Source of the DNA: an uncultured Prevotella sp.
GTDB taxonomy: Bacteria > Bacteroidota > Bacteroidia > Bacteroidales > Bacteroidaceae
Length of the DNA stretch: 64,000 nucleotides
Reading direction: 5' to 3'
NCBI GenBank assembly: GCA_900551055.1
Contig: URUK01000007.1
Coordinates: forward strand, 1-64,000
Within the stretch, counting starts at the first letter, position 1. Each line of letters starts with the position of its first letter. This document shows, one piece after another, positions 15,956-25,900 of this stretch. The position numbers and the translations under genes are program-made. A model generated the notes under the pieces. It saw only the letters and a list, made by a program, of their open reading frames with translations. It was not told the origin of the DNA and did no database searches.

Positions 15956-16657
15956 TTATCGCTTTTTCTTGTTTGAGTATACCGACAGAAGCACGTACCA
16001 CACTATTATTACGGCGAATGCCGACATTCTGAATATCAGCAGCAGCGGTATGCAGGTGGCTATGAACGTGTAGCGCACCTCGTTGCCGCGCCATCCCCAG
16101 TGCTTGAACTTGAGTGCGAACATGGGAATTTCGGCTACCATCGTGTAGCTTGACAGCAGCACAAGCGCCAGTACGGCAAAAACCATGTACGGTGACGACT
16201 CCAACAGCGAGCTTGCCCCTAACAGCAGAGAACCCCAGAACAGGGCGTTTGCCGGTGTAGGCAGGCCGATGAAGCCCATTGTCTGCCGTTCGTCAAGGTT
16301 GAATTTGGCAAGTCTCAATGCTGAGAATGCCGCCATTATGAAGGCTGTGAACGGCAACACCTGGCGCAGCGGTTCGAGAAACGCCGGATAGTCGAGCACA
16401 GACAGCACGGAGAATACCATCGTTGCCGGTGCCACACCGAATGTTACGTCGTCGGCAAGCGAGTCAAGTTCCTTGCCGATTGGCGACGATACGCCCAACA
16501 GGCGTGCGCTCATGCCGTCGAAGAAGTCGAACACCGCGCCTATTATTATAAAGAGAAAGGCCGTGCTTATTTGTCCTCCGAAGGCGAAAGCCGTAGCCGC
16601 GCAGCCGGATATGAGGTTGCAGCAAGTAAGAGTGTTTGGGATGTGCTTTTTTATCAT
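15956..16657 (-). CDS. pssA: CDP-diacylglycerol-serine O-phosphatidyltransferase
   Basis: 233 residues, a polytopic CDP-alcohol phosphatidyltransferase. It makes phosphatidylserine from CDP-diacylglycerol and serine. The family motif DGx2ARx8Gx3Dx3D is visible as FDFFDGMSARLLGVSSPIGKELDSLADDVTFG (residues about 43-75). NTLTCCNLISGC near the N-terminus and about seven hydrophobic segments also fit. Its gene lies between psd upstream and the DUF4834 gene downstream on the same strand; the Psd product decarboxylates the PssA product, completing the route to phosphatidylethanolamine. Confidence 0.93.
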   Translation of the reverse strand: MIKKHIPNTLTCCNLISGCAATAFAFGGQISTAFLFIIIGAVFDFFDGMSARLLGVSSPIGKELDSLADDVTFGVAPATMVFSVLSVLDYPAFLEPLRQVLPFTAFIMAAFSALRLAKFNLDERQTMGFIGLPTPANALFWGSLLLGASSLLESSPYMVFAVLALVLLSSYTMVAEIPMFALKFKHWGWRGNEVRYTFIATCIPLLLIFRMSAFAVIIVWYVLLSVYSNKKKR

Positions 16658-16665
16658 TTTTTCTT

Positions 16666-16791
16666 AGTTGACGAGTGACGAGATACGAGTTGACGAGCTT
16701 TCTCTTGCTTGGTAGGCAAGTAATGATATATATTTTGACGAGATGGTTTGACTTGTCCCTTGTCTACTTGTCCCTTGTCTGCTTGTCAACT
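16666..16791. repeat. Inverted repeat, GACAAGTGACGAG family
   Basis: Left arm 16666-16697 (AGTTGACGAGTGACGAGATA words) and right arm 16750-16791 (CTTGTCCCTTGTCTACTTGT words) are imperfect reverse complements. It fills the psd-pssA gap. Relatives at 26512, 28270 and 63386. Confidence 0.75.
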
Positions 16792-16792
16792 G

Positions 16793-17482
16793 TCATTTCA
16801 GTTTCGCTATTACCGTCTTGTCGCCTGTGGTGGCCTGCCCCATTTTCACACAGATTTCAGTGCCTAAGGGCAGATATATGTCAACGCGCGAGCCGAACTT
16901 GATGAAGCCCAAGTGCTCGTCTATATAACAGTCTTCGTCAGCTTTGGCATATGTTACTATGCGGCGTGCCACCGCTCCGGCCACTTGTCGGCACAATATT
17001 TCCGTGCCTTCGGGCGTTTCAAGCATTATGTCGGCGCGTTCGTTTTCCTCGCTCGCCTTCGGCAGCCACGCCTTGTGGTAGTTGCCGTTGAAGTGGTTGA
17101 CGAATTTCACTTTGCCGTCAACCGGAAACCAGTTAGCGTGTACATTGAAAAGGCTCATGAATATGCTCACCATCAGCCGCCTGTCGTGGAAGTATTCGTC
17201 CTCCATTACTTCCTCTATGACCACCACCTTGCCGTCAGCCGGAGCCACGACTATCTTCTCCGTGTCACCGTCGAAGTAGCGTTTAGGGCAGCGGAAGAAG
17301 TTTACAACGATGCCGTACACCGTGCCGAACACTATGATGAATGTCCAGAAGAATGCCTTGCTGTCAACGTATATCCACAGCACCATCGCCACGGCCACGA
17401 GCACAAGCAGCCCGTAGAACAGCGTGTCCGTGCCTTCGCGGTGAAGTCTTACGTTCTTTAGTTTCCTCATTCTTTTTCCCAT
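16793..17482 (-). CDS. psd: Phosphatidylserine decarboxylase
   Basis: 229 residues from the ATG at 17482 (MGKRMRKLKNVRLHREG); an upstream in-frame TTG is less likely. Two N-terminal membrane helices (LFYGLLVLVAVAMVLWIYV, FWTFIIVFGTVYGIVVNFF) are followed by the decarboxylase domain with VVAPADGKVVVIEE, FMSLFNVHANWFPVDG and the self-cleavage site in FIKFGSRVDIYLP, where Gly-Ser cleavage generates the pyruvoyl cofactor. It is the short, archaeal/Bacteroidetes-type Psd. It makes phosphatidylethanolamine from the product of pssA downstream. A promoter sits at 17513-17544. Confidence 0.93.
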   Translation of the reverse strand: MGKRMRKLKNVRLHREGTDTLFYGLLVLVAVAMVLWIYVDSKAFFWTFIIVFGTVYGIVVNFFRCPKRYFDGDTEKIVVAPADGKVVVIEEVMEDEYFHDRRLMVSIFMSLFNVHANWFPVDGKVKFVNHFNGNYHKAWLPKASEENERADIMLETPEGTEILCRQVAGAVARRIVTYAKADEDCYIDEHLGFIKFGSRVDIYLPLGTEICVKMGQATTGDKTVIAKLK

Positions 17483-17512
17483 GGCGTTCAAATGGCATGT
17501 AATAAAGTCGGT

Positions 17513-17544
17513 GCAAAGGTACTCCTTTTTTGTTTATTACCCAA
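17513..17544 (-). promoter_or_regulatory. Promoter of psd-pssA-DUF4834
   Basis: Minus strand: TTG (17544-17542), 20 bp, TACCTTTGC (17521-17513), about 30 bp upstream of the psd ATG. The start at 17482 fits it. Confidence 0.6.
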
Positions 17545-17590
17545 ATTTTTCACCTTATTTACTTTTTTACCTTCCCTCCTTTTCGCCTTT

Positions 17591-18949
17591 TCACCCTTTC
17601 GTCGGGTACATCCGTTCCAGCTTGCGGCGGTTTACGCGCAGGTACCAGAAGCAAATCAGCAGCGACACCAGTGTTGACAGCGGCGGCGCATAACCCATAA
17701 GCACGAGGTCGTGGGGATGCAGCTGGCCGAAGATATATGACAGTGGGATGCGGAAGAGGAACGTGGCTATCATGCTGTGCACCATCGGGAACCATGAGTT
17801 GCCCTGTCCGCTGAAATACGAGTTGATGCAGAACACGAAGCTCACCATGATGCAATCGATGCTGTATCCGCGCAGGTAGCCGGCTGCCATGCTTACAACA
17901 GCCGGGTCGTTGGTGAAGATTGCGGTCAGCGTTCCTGGCAGGAATTGCGAGTAGACGCATACGGCCAGGCCGAATACAAGGGCCATCCCGATGCCCGACC
18001 GCAGGCATTGGCGCATGCGTAAGACAAGCCCCGCGCCGTAGTTTTGCGCCGTCATGGTAGCCACTGCTGCGGCGATGGCCGTTGGCGGCAGCATGGCGAA
18101 GACGATGATTTTCTCCACAACGCCGAGTGCAGCCGACGCTATTACGCCCATCTGGTTGACTATTACCGTTATCAGCAGGAACGAGACGTTGACCAGCGCG
18201 TCCTGCAACGCGATTGGAGCGCCCAGCGTCAGGATGCGTCTTGACAGTTCGCCGTTGGGGCGGATGTGCCTGCGCCCGAAGTCGAAGTGGAAACCGCGGC
18301 GGTAGAGAAACCACAGGGCGGCCATGAAGCTGATGCCTTGCGACATCACGGTGGCTATGGCCGCGCCGGCGGCACGCATGCCGAAACCGCCCACGAGGAC
18401 GAAGTCGGCCACGATGTTGATGACGCACGCTATGCCGACAAAGTACAGCGGAGAGCGAGAATCGCCCAGTCCGCGCAGTATGCCGCACACCACATTGTAG
18501 CCCATAATGAACGGGATGCCTATCGAACAGATTAGTATGTAATGGCGCGTGTCGGCCATCGCCTCCGCCGGAGTGTGCATCATTACGGCTATCTGTTCGT
18601 GCGCCAGCACCATTATGCCCGTAAGCGCCAGCCCCGTGAGCGCGAAAAGCCACACCGACGTGCCTATGGCCGAGGCGGCGCGGTTGCCGTCCTTGGCTCC
18701 CGTAGCCATCGCGATGATGATGGTTGTGCCGGTGGTAAGGCCGAGGATGATGCCCGTAATGGTCTGCATCACCTGGCTGCCTATTGCCACTCCGGCCACG
18801 CTCGCCGCGTCGTCATAGCGCCCTACGACGAACAGGTCGGCGCCGCCGTACAGTGCCTGCAGCACGTTCGCGATGAGGAAAGGCAGCGCAAACTGCATCA
18901 AAACTTTGGTGACGCCGCCCTTTGTCAAGTCTAACTCTTTCATGACCAT
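17591..18949 (-). CDS. MATE family efflux transporter
   Basis: 452 residues with twelve predicted membrane helices arranged as two six-helix halves. Family features: GGVTKVLMQFALPFLIANVLQALYGGADLFVVGRY at the start, GIILGLTTGTTIIIAMATGA, GIPFIMGYNVVCGILRGLGDSRSPLYFV, and the matching second-half segment YLRGYSIDCIMVSFVFCINSYFSGQGNSWFPM. MATE proteins export drugs or metabolites by Na+ or H+ antiport across the inner membrane; the substrate is not predictable. Monocistronic. It may start at either of two ATGs (18949 or 18943). Confidence 0.92.
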   Translation of the reverse strand: MVMKELDLTKGGVTKVLMQFALPFLIANVLQALYGGADLFVVGRYDDAASVAGVAIGSQVMQTITGIILGLTTGTTIIIAMATGAKDGNRAASAIGTSVWLFALTGLALTGIMVLAHEQIAVMMHTPAEAMADTRHYILICSIGIPFIMGYNVVCGILRGLGDSRSPLYFVGIACVINIVADFVLVGGFGMRAAGAAIATVMSQGISFMAALWFLYRRGFHFDFGRRHIRPNGELSRRILTLGAPIALQDALVNVSFLLITVIVNQMGVIASAALGVVEKIIVFAMLPPTAIAAAVATMTAQNYGAGLVLRMRQCLRSGIGMALVFGLAVCVYSQFLPGTLTAIFTNDPAVVSMAAGYLRGYSIDCIMVSFVFCINSYFSGQGNSWFPMVHSMIATFLFRIPLSYIFGQLHPHDLVLMGYAPPLSTLVSLLICFWYLRVNRRKLERMYPTKG

Positions 18950-18960
18950 TCTGTTTTTAA

Positions 18961-19106
18961 GGGTGAGAAGGTAAAAAAGTAAAAAGGTAAAAAGCTGCGC
19001 ATTCCGGCAAGCTCATTCCTTGGTTTTCATTTTTTCCCCCTTTCATTCTTTCCCCTTTTTACTTTTTCATCTTTTTACTTTTTTACCTTTCTACCTTTTT
19101 ACCTTT
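18961..19106. repeat. Inverted repeat, GGTAAAAAAG family
   Basis: Left arm about 18961-18993 (GAGAAGGTAAAAAAGTAAAA words) faces the T-rich right arm about 19054-19106 (TTTTTACTTTTTTACC words). A one-armed relative lies at 17545-17600 by the 3' end of the MATE gene. Confidence 0.65.
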
Positions 19107-19361
19107 AATTCAAATCGGGCGCAAAGGTGGGTCTAAATCCTCACATAACCAAATATTCCGCCGTTTTTTGCTGAAGCGGCGGACGTAAAGGAGAAAACTT
19201 GAAGAGGGAAAACCGCCACAAGGCGGTAAGAATTCATTACAATCGTTTTTCGCAAAACAGCATCCGGCAGCGCGGCTTCCGGCTTTCCGCAACCTGCGAA
19301 CGCCTTTTCTGTATTTTAAAAAGCAACATATTCGCGCGTGAACAGCCGTAAACTCCACCCT

Positions 19362-19464
19362 TGAAAGCCGACTTTTCATCCTCAAAACATGGCCTTCCGT
19401 ACTGTAAAAGGTCACCTTTTGCACTGCAAAACACGGCCTTTTGCATCACAAACTGCGGCATGTC
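19362..19464. repeat. 22-bp-period array D (3 clear and 2 degenerate units)
   Basis: Cores at 19362 (TGAAAGCCGACTTTT), 19384, 19406 (AAAAGGTCACCTTTT), 19428 (AAAACACGGCCTTTT) and 19450 (degenerate), all in 22-bp register. It lies between the divergent MATE and DUF1848 genes. I see no gene in 19110-19808. Confidence 0.8.
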
Positions 19465-19743
19465 ATCCCTTTTTTAACCGCCGTTTGCCGCAACGTCTTG
19501 TAAATCAAGAACTTGCATTTGACGCGCCATAACGTCCTTTTTATGGCGAAATCTCCGCCATCTGTCCGCCGCCAGCCTTCCCGGAGCGTCAAACGTACAG
19601 CTTTTAAGAAAACTTTTTGTGGCGGATTACGGCAAGGATGTCTGTATGATAGGTGTATATTATGCCCGAAGGCGGTACTTTTCGAGGCGCTTATTTATCA
19701 AAATTGATGTGGCTCCGGCATATATAATTAATGATTTATTTCA

Positions 19744-19771
19744 TTGTTTTAAGCGTTTGTATTAACTTTGT
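19744..19771 (+). promoter_or_regulatory. Probable promoter of the DUF1848 gene
   Basis: TTG (19744-19746), 16 bp, TAACTTTGT (19763-19771), about 38 bp before the start codon. The spacing is at the short end. Confidence 0.45.
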
Positions 19772-19808
19772 ACGGCTCATGTTCATGGAGGAAATGAGGT
19801 AAGGGGAC

Positions 19809-20894
19809 ATGGGCGGCAGGACAATGTGGCACCGGATGACAGACAAGACAACAATAACCACCGACTCGGGCGAGCGTGTCGGGGCGCAGGCCCCGGTCAT
19901 AATATCGGCCAGCAGGTCGACGGACATACCGGCGTTTTACGCCCGGTGGTTTGTCGGGCGGCTGCGGCGTGGGTATGTGGCGTGGTATAATCCGTTCAAC
20001 AGGCAGAAGATGTACGTGTCGTTCAAGCGTGTAAAGGCCGTGGTGTTCTGGACGAAGAACCCCGAACCGATTATCCCATACCTGAAGGAACTTGACGAAC
20101 TGGGACTGCATTATTATTTCCAGTTCACGCTTAACGATTACGAGCGCGAAGGGTTCGAGCCGAATGTGCCGCCCCTTGGGCAACGCATCGGCACGTTCAG
20201 GCGGCTTGCCGGGATGATAGGCAAGGAGCGCGTGGTGTGGCGTTTCGACCCCGTGATGTTCACAAGCGTCACTCCGCCAGATGTGTTGCTCGACCGTGTG
20301 CGGCGCATCGGGGAGCAGCTGAAGGGCTGCACGGAGAAACTTGTGTTTAGCTTTGTCGATGTGAACGCTTATAAAAAGGTGCAGAACAATTTGATTAGGG
20401 AGACCAACCTGTTCACGAAAGACAACGTCGCCTGTGCCGAACCTGACTATATGCAGGTAAACCGGTTCGTAGAGGGGCTGGCTTGGATGCGCGACTGTTG
20501 GCGTGAGCGCGACGGATGGAATGTCACCTTGGCCACGTGCGCCGAGGCGGCAGACCTCTCCGGGTATGGCGTGGAGCATAACCGCTGCATCGACGGCGAA
20601 CTGATGAAGCGCGTGTTTGCCGCCGACAAGGATTTGGTGTTTTACCTGAACCACGGCCGTTTGCCCGACAAGGGCAACTGGCTCGACGTAGCCGACGTGT
20701 CGCAGGGGCTTGGCCCTGAGGCGATGAAGGACAAGGGGCAGCGCAAGTTGTGCGGCTGTATGGTGGCGAAGGACATCGGGATGTACAACACGTGCGGCCA
20801 TCTCTGCGTTTACTGTTACGCCAACACGAGCCGCAAGTGCGTAATTGAAAACATTGCCAAGCACAGAAATGACGGCGAAAGCATAGTGGGTTAG
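19809..20894 (+). CDS. DUF1848 family protein, probable iron-sulfur enzyme
   Basis: 361 residues; a start at one of the internal Met codons (residue 6 or 10) is possible because conserved sequence begins at VIISASRSTDIPAFYARWF. Other family blocks are YVAWYNPFNRQKMYVSF, VVFWTKNPEPIIPYL, YYFQFTLNDY and WRFDPVM. Near the C-terminus there is a cysteine cluster, KLCGCMVAKDIG followed by NTCGHLCVYCYAN, i.e. CxC then CxxxCxxC, which resembles a radical-SAM cluster motif placed at the C-terminal rather than N-terminal end. The family has no established reaction. It stands alone between two 22-bp arrays. Confidence 0.8.
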   Translation: MGGRTMWHRMTDKTTITTDSGERVGAQAPVIISASRSTDIPAFYARWFVGRLRRGYVAWYNPFNRQKMYVSFKRVKAVVFWTKNPEPIIPYLKELDELGLHYYFQFTLNDYEREGFEPNVPPLGQRIGTFRRLAGMIGKERVVWRFDPVMFTSVTPPDVLLDRVRRIGEQLKGCTEKLVFSFVDVNAYKKVQNNLIRETNLFTKDNVACAEPDYMQVNRFVEGLAWMRDCWRERDGWNVTLATCAEAADLSGYGVEHNRCIDGELMKRVFAADKDLVFYLNHGRLPDKGNWLDVADVSQGLGPEAMKDKGQRKLCGCMVAKDIGMYNTCGHLCVYCYANTSRKCVIENIAKHRNDGESIVG

Positions 20895-20942
20895 CGATGT
20901 TCCCATGCCGCCTTTGCAACATGCTGATATTCAACGCTTTGT

Positions 20943-21001
20943 AAAATGCCGCCTTTTGGACTGCAAAAGGTGGCCTTTTAGCATGTAAAACATGGCCTTT
21001 C
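20943..21001. repeat. 22-bp-period array E (3 units)
   Basis: Cores at 20943 (AAAATGCCGCCTTTT), 20965 (AAAAGGTGGCCTTTT) and 20987 (AAAACATGGCCTTTC). Immediately upstream is GCTGATATTCAAC, also seen in similar form next to array N. Confidence 0.85.
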
Positions 21002-21038
21002 GGAATACGTGCGATAAGATTTTTTATTTGATTTTATT

Positions 21039-21069
21039 TTGAGTTGTCTGCAAGTTGCCTTACCTTTGC
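21039..21069 (+). promoter_or_regulatory. Promoter of the aroA operon
   Basis: TTG (21039-21041), 19 bp, TACCTTTGC (21061-21069). Transcription from here would run through the tandem repeat 21064-21213 as an approximately 180-nt leader. Confidence 0.5.
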
Positions 21070-21213
21070 ATAAGACAAGCTGCACTCTGGAATTTGTAAG
21101 CAAGCTTACATTCCGCTCGTTTGCATTGTCTTTGCATAAGACAAGCTGCACTCGGGAATTTGTAAGCAAGCTTACATTCCGCCCATTTGCATTGTCTTTG
21201 CATAAGACAAGCC
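21064..21213 (+). repeat. 66-bp tandem repeat with hairpins in the aroA leader
   Basis: TTTGCATAAGACAAGC recurs at 21065, 21131 and 21197, an exact 66-bp period; two full units and one partial. Each full unit contains the palindrome TGTAAGC-AA-GCTTACA (21095-21110 and 21161-21176), which extends with a 2-nt bulge to GGAAT...ATTCC. Since 66 is a multiple of 3, an open frame runs through it in phase with aroA. Confidence 0.85.
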
Positions 21214-21257
21214 GCGCACTGACGTGCCGCATGCCGCCAAACAGAATTAATGACATT

Positions 21258-22511
21258 ATGAGATACATCATCAACGCGCCTGACAGGCTCGATGCCGCGG
21301 TGAGCCTGCCGGCGTCGAAAAGCGTTAGCAACCGCGCTCTTTTAATCAATGCGCTGGCTGGAAGCTGGATTATGCCCGACAATCTTTCCGACTGTGACGA
21401 CACGCTCGTTATGCTCGACGCGCTGCGCCGTATGCCTGCTACCGTCGACATAGGGGCGGCGGGCACTGCCATGCGTTTCCTTACGGCCTACCTCGCGGCC
21501 ACTCCCGGTGAGCATGTCATAACCGGTACTGAGCGGATGCGCCACCGGCCGATACGCGCTTTGGTAGACGCGCTGCGCCGCCTCGGAGCCGACATAACGT
21601 ATGACGGCGACGAGGGCTACCCTCCGTTGCGTATAAATGGGCGCAGGCTCGAGGGTGGACGGCTTGAAATGCCGGGCGGCATAAGCTCGCAGTACATATC
21701 GGCGCTGCTCATGCTCGGCCCTGTGCTTGAACGCGGTCTTGAGCTTAGGCTTACCGGGGAGGTGGTGTCGCGGCCCTACATCGACCTTACGCTGTGCATG
21801 ATGAGAGACTATGGGGCTGATGCGGAATGGACCGGCGTTGACACGGTGACCGTAAGGCCGAAGCCTTACGAGCCTCGCCCGTTCTTCATAGAGAACGATT
21901 GGAGCGCGGCGTCATACTGGTATGAAATGCTTGTTTTGGCAGGAAACGATGAGCCGGAGATACGTCTTGACGGACTTATGGACGGTTCGCGGCAGGGCGA
22001 CTCGGCAGTGAAATACCTCTTCAGCATGCTCGGTGTGCGCACTGTTTTCAAGACGCGCGAGCGCGGTGTGCCCACAACAGTGACGCTGAAGCGCGTAGAA
22101 CCTGTGCCGCCAAGGCTCGACTATGACTTTGTAAACCAGCCTGACTTGGCGCAGACGCTTGTCGTATGCTGCGCGCTGACCGGCGTTCCGTTCAGGTTTA
22201 CGGGGCTTGCGTCGCTGAAGATAAAGGAAACCGACCGTATGGAGGCACTCAAGACGGAGATGAGGAAGCTGGGTTACGTTGTGCGCGAGACTGCTCCGGG
22301 TGAGCTAAGCTGGGACGGTGAGCGGTGCGGGAGGACGGAAGACATTGTGATTGATACATACGAAGACCACCGCATGGCGATGGCTTTCGCTCCGGCGGCG
22401 ATGGTGTTTCCTGGGTTGAAAATAAACGAACCGCAGGTTGTGAGCAAGTCGTACCCTCACTTCTGGGACGAGATGTGCCGTGCCGGTTTCACCATAACGG
22501 AGGAAGGCTGA
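21258..22511 (+). CDS. aroA: 3-phosphoshikimate 1-carboxyvinyltransferase (EPSP synthase)
   Basis: 417 residues from the ATG at 21258 (MRYIINAPDRLDAAVSLPASKSVSNRALLINAL). The reading frame is open further upstream only because the leader repeat has a period divisible by three; that part has no homology to AroA. The enzyme joins shikimate-3-phosphate and phosphoenolpyruvate in aromatic amino acid synthesis. Motifs: PASKSVSNRALL, DIGAAGTAMRFLTAYLA (a variant of the usual GNAGTAMR), GGISSQYISALLM, IENDWSAASYW, LKIKETDRMEAL and TYEDHRMAMAFA. The next gene starts one base after the stop. Confidence 0.96.
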   Translation: MRYIINAPDRLDAAVSLPASKSVSNRALLINALAGSWIMPDNLSDCDDTLVMLDALRRMPATVDIGAAGTAMRFLTAYLAATPGEHVITGTERMRHRPIRALVDALRRLGADITYDGDEGYPPLRINGRRLEGGRLEMPGGISSQYISALLMLGPVLERGLELRLTGEVVSRPYIDLTLCMMRDYGADAEWTGVDTVTVRPKPYEPRPFFIENDWSAASYWYEMLVLAGNDEPEIRLDGLMDGSRQGDSAVKYLFSMLGVRTVFKTRERGVPTTVTLKRVEPVPPRLDYDFVNQPDLAQTLVVCCALTGVPFRFTGLASLKIKETDRMEALKTEMRKLGYVVRETAPGELSWDGERCGRTEDIVIDTYEDHRMAMAFAPAAMVFPGLKINEPQVVSKSYPHFWDEMCRAGFTITEEG

Positions 22512-22512
22512 C

Positions 22513-22911
22513 ATGGGCGTATGGGCTTGGTTGCTGTATCTTGTGGCGTTGGCTGTAATCGTCGTAGTGCTTAGACGGCTGTTCGGCAATAGTGGCGGCA
22601 GCGGTGCCGGTGCGGAAAAGCAGGATGGGCAGGCGTGCAAGTCGTGCCCGGCGGAGCCTGGCCGGTGCTTGCAGGAGTGCGCCATCGAGGCCGCCGTGGG
22701 CACAATCGAATATTTTGACGATGAAGAGCTCGACCGTTTCCGCGGACGTGATTCTGACGGTTACACGGACGACGAGGCCGCAGAGTTCGCCGAAGTGATG
22801 TACACCATGCGTCCCGACGAGGTGAAAGACTGGCTGCACAGCCTTCAGTTGCGCTGCGTAAGCCTGCCCGACCAGCTGAAAGATGAGGCATATATGCTGG
22901 CCGAAGGCTGA
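22513..22911 (+). CDS. Small membrane protein of unknown function, cysteine-rich
   Basis: 132 residues. One N-terminal membrane helix (WAWLLYLVALAVIVVVLRRLF), then a Gly/Ser linker, then a four-cysteine cluster within ACKSCPAEPGRCLQEC (residues about 42-57), then an acidic helical region (YFDDEELDRFRGRDSDGYTDDEAAEFAEVMYTM). The cysteines could bind a metal or form disulfides depending on topology. Similar short genes follow aroA in other Bacteroidales; I know no established function. It is co-directional with aroA (1-bp gap) and porW (78-bp gap), so it is probably translated from the aroA transcript. Confidence 0.75.
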   Translation: MGVWAWLLYLVALAVIVVVLRRLFGNSGGSGAGAEKQDGQACKSCPAEPGRCLQECAIEAAVGTIEYFDDEELDRFRGRDSDGYTDDEAAEFAEVMYTMRPDEVKDWLHSLQLRCVSLPDQLKDEAYMLAEG

Positions 22912-22989
22912 CATTGGTTGGCCGTAACGCAATAAAAAGGCTTTTTGCAAGTTATATAAAAGTGGCGTTGCGGCCATTGTTGAAACAAA

Positions 22990-25900
22990 ATGCAAGTCAT
23001 AAAGACAAGACATATCATCCCCTTTCTTGCGCTGGCGGTACTCGTGCTGGCTGTAGGGTGTTCCACTCAGAAGAACACTCCGCAGAGCCGTTGGTGGCAC
23101 TCCTTTACCGCGCGGTACAACACCTATTATAATGGTACGGTGGCATACATCGACGGTTCGCTTGAAAAAGAGACCGGCAACAAGGACAACTTCACCGAGA
23201 TGCTGCCCCTATACACCGTTGGCAACCGCGAAAGCCGCTCCCTCGGTGAGGCCAACTTCAACCGCGCCATAGAGAAATGCCAGAAAGCCATCAAGCTGCA
23301 CAGCATCAAGCGGCGGCCAAAATGGACGAAAAGCAGGAAGAAGACGGAGAAAGACATCGAGTGGCTTAACCGTAAGGAATACAATCCTTTCTTGTGGAAG
23401 GCGTGGCTGCTGATGGGCCGCGCCCAGTTCATGAAAGGCTCGTTTGACGAGGCTGCGTCTACTTTCGCCTACATGAGCCGCCTTTACGCCACGCAGCCCG
23501 CCATCTACGGCAGGGCGAGGGCTTGGCTGGCGAAGTGTTACATCGAGCAAGACTGGCTTTATGATGCCGAGGACGTTATGGCGAAGATGCACCGCGACTC
23601 AATCCATTGGAGGGCGCGCAAGGAGTGGGACTATACCTATGCCGACTATTACATACACACCGGGCAGTACGCCGAGGCCATACCTTACCTGCGTAAGGTA
23701 ATCAAGCACGAGATGCGCCGCAAGCAACGGGCGCGCGAGTGGTACCTTATGGGGCAGCTTGAGGCGGCTCTCGGACATGAGGACAACGCTTACAAGGCGT
23801 TCAAGAGGGTGTTGAGGCTCAGTCCGCCGTATGAACTTGCCTTTAACGCGCGCATCGCAATGACCGAGGTTATGGCAGGACGCAAGTCGGGAAAGATGAT
23901 AAAGAAGCTGAAGCGCATGGCCCGGTCGGAAAACAACAAGGACTACCTTGACCAGGTATATTACGCAATCGGCAACATATATCTTAACCAAAAGGACACC
24001 GTTAACGCCATTTCCGCTTACGAGCAGGGCAACATCAAGTCGACGCGCAACGGCATAGAGAAGGGCGTTCTGCTGCTTAAGCTCGGCGACCTGTACTGGG
24101 AACGCGAGGACTACAGCAACGCCCGGCGTTGCTACGGAGAAGCTATCGGCCTGCTCGAAAAGGAGCGTGAGGATTACGAACGGCTGTCAGACCGTTCCAA
24201 AGTGCTTGATGAGCTTGTGCCATATACCGACGCCATACATCTGCAAGACTCCCTGCAAGCCCTTGCCAAGATGCCGGAAGCCGAGCGGAACGCTGCCATC
24301 GACCGTGTGATCGAGGCTCTGAAAGAGAAGGAAAAGGCCGAACGCGATGCCCAGGCGGAGGCCGAGGCGCAGCAGTATCTTGCCCAGCAGGGCGGCACAG
24401 GCAACAATGCGGCGCAAAGTGGAACGCAAACAGGCATGACAGACAGCAAGGGTACGTGGTATTTCTACAACCCTATGGCCGTAAGCCAGGGCAAGGCCAC
24501 GTTCCAAAAGCTGTGGGGACGGCGTGAGAATGTTGACGACTGGCAACGTGTGAACAAGACTGTTGTGGCGCAGACTCCGGCTTTCGAGGAGCTTACCGAC
24601 GAGCAACGTGACTCCATTGCAGCCGTGGAGGCCATGCAGGACTCCATCGAAAATGCAATGGACAGTGCCCACAACGACCCGCACAAGCGCGAATATTACC
24701 TGAAACAGATACCTTTCACGCCTGAACAGGTGGCTGAAAGCAACAAAATCATTGAGGACGGACTGTTCCATTCGGGGGTGATTTTCAAGGACAAGCTCGA
24801 CAATCTCGCGTTGAGCGAGAAGAACCTGCGCCGCCTTTCCGACAATTATAAGGACTATGAGAACATGGACGAGGCGTATTATCACCTCTTCCTTCTGTAT
24901 TCGCGGCGGCGTGAGAAGAGCAAGGCCGACACCTATCTCGCCCTGCTCAAGCGCGATTTCCCCGAAAGCGAGTGGACAGCACTGCTGTCAGACCCGAATT
25001 ATGAGGTCAACGCCCGTTTCGGAGTACACATTGAAGACTCGCTTTACGCCGCAACATACAACGCATTCAAGGCAGACAGGTTTGACGAAGTGGCGGCCAA
25101 CACGTCGTTGTCGGCGTCGCGTTTTCCGCTTGGAGCAAACCGTGACAAGTTCATCTTTATCGGCGGATTGAGCAAGCTTAACAGCGGCGACAGTGAGGGA
25201 TGCCTGGCCGACATGCAGGAACTTATCAGCAAATATCCCGAAAGCGACGTGGGCGAAATGGCCGGAATGATTATAAATGGAGTAAAAGCCGGACGTCCTT
25301 TGTACGGCGGAAAGTTCGACATGAGCGACATCTGGGAACGCCGCACGATTGTGCTTAATGACAGCGATTCCATAGCTGCGCGCACATTCGTTGCCGAACG
25401 CAACACGCCATTCTCGTTCCTTCTCGTGTACCAGCCCGATTCCGTCGACGGCAACAAGCTGCTTTTCGAGCTTGCAAGGTTCAATTTCACCAACTTCATA
25501 GTAAGGAATTTCGACATCGCATTGGACGAGCAAGGCGGCCTGCACCGCATGATAATAAACGGCTTTATGAGCTATGACGAGGCGCTTCAGTATGCGCGCC
25601 AGCTTTACGGCAACGCCAATATCGCCCGGTTGGCCAAGAAGGCGCGTGCAATAATAATCAGCGACACCAATCTGGAACTGCTCGGCACACAGTACAGCTA
25701 CAACGATTATGACAAGTTCTACGAGCAACATTTCGTTCCATTGAAGGTCAGCACGGTGCGCCTGCTTACCGAACCGGCAACCATAGAATATGAGCCGGGC
25801 GACGAGATAGGCTCTGACGGTGGCGACGGGCTGTATAACGGAGGCGTAATCGAGGGCGGACTGTTCATTGAAGACGAGCCTGCGGCGCAGCAGCAAGACA

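Noticed and set aside
16666..16791. Foldback elements as insertion sequences or MITEs of a known family
   Set aside because: No transposase, no conserved terminal ends across families and no clear target-site duplications; kept as unclassified repeats.
21039..21257. N-terminal extension of AroA
   Set aside because: The extra 73 codons are the 66-bp tandem repeat read in phase; EPSP synthase begins at MRYIINAP.
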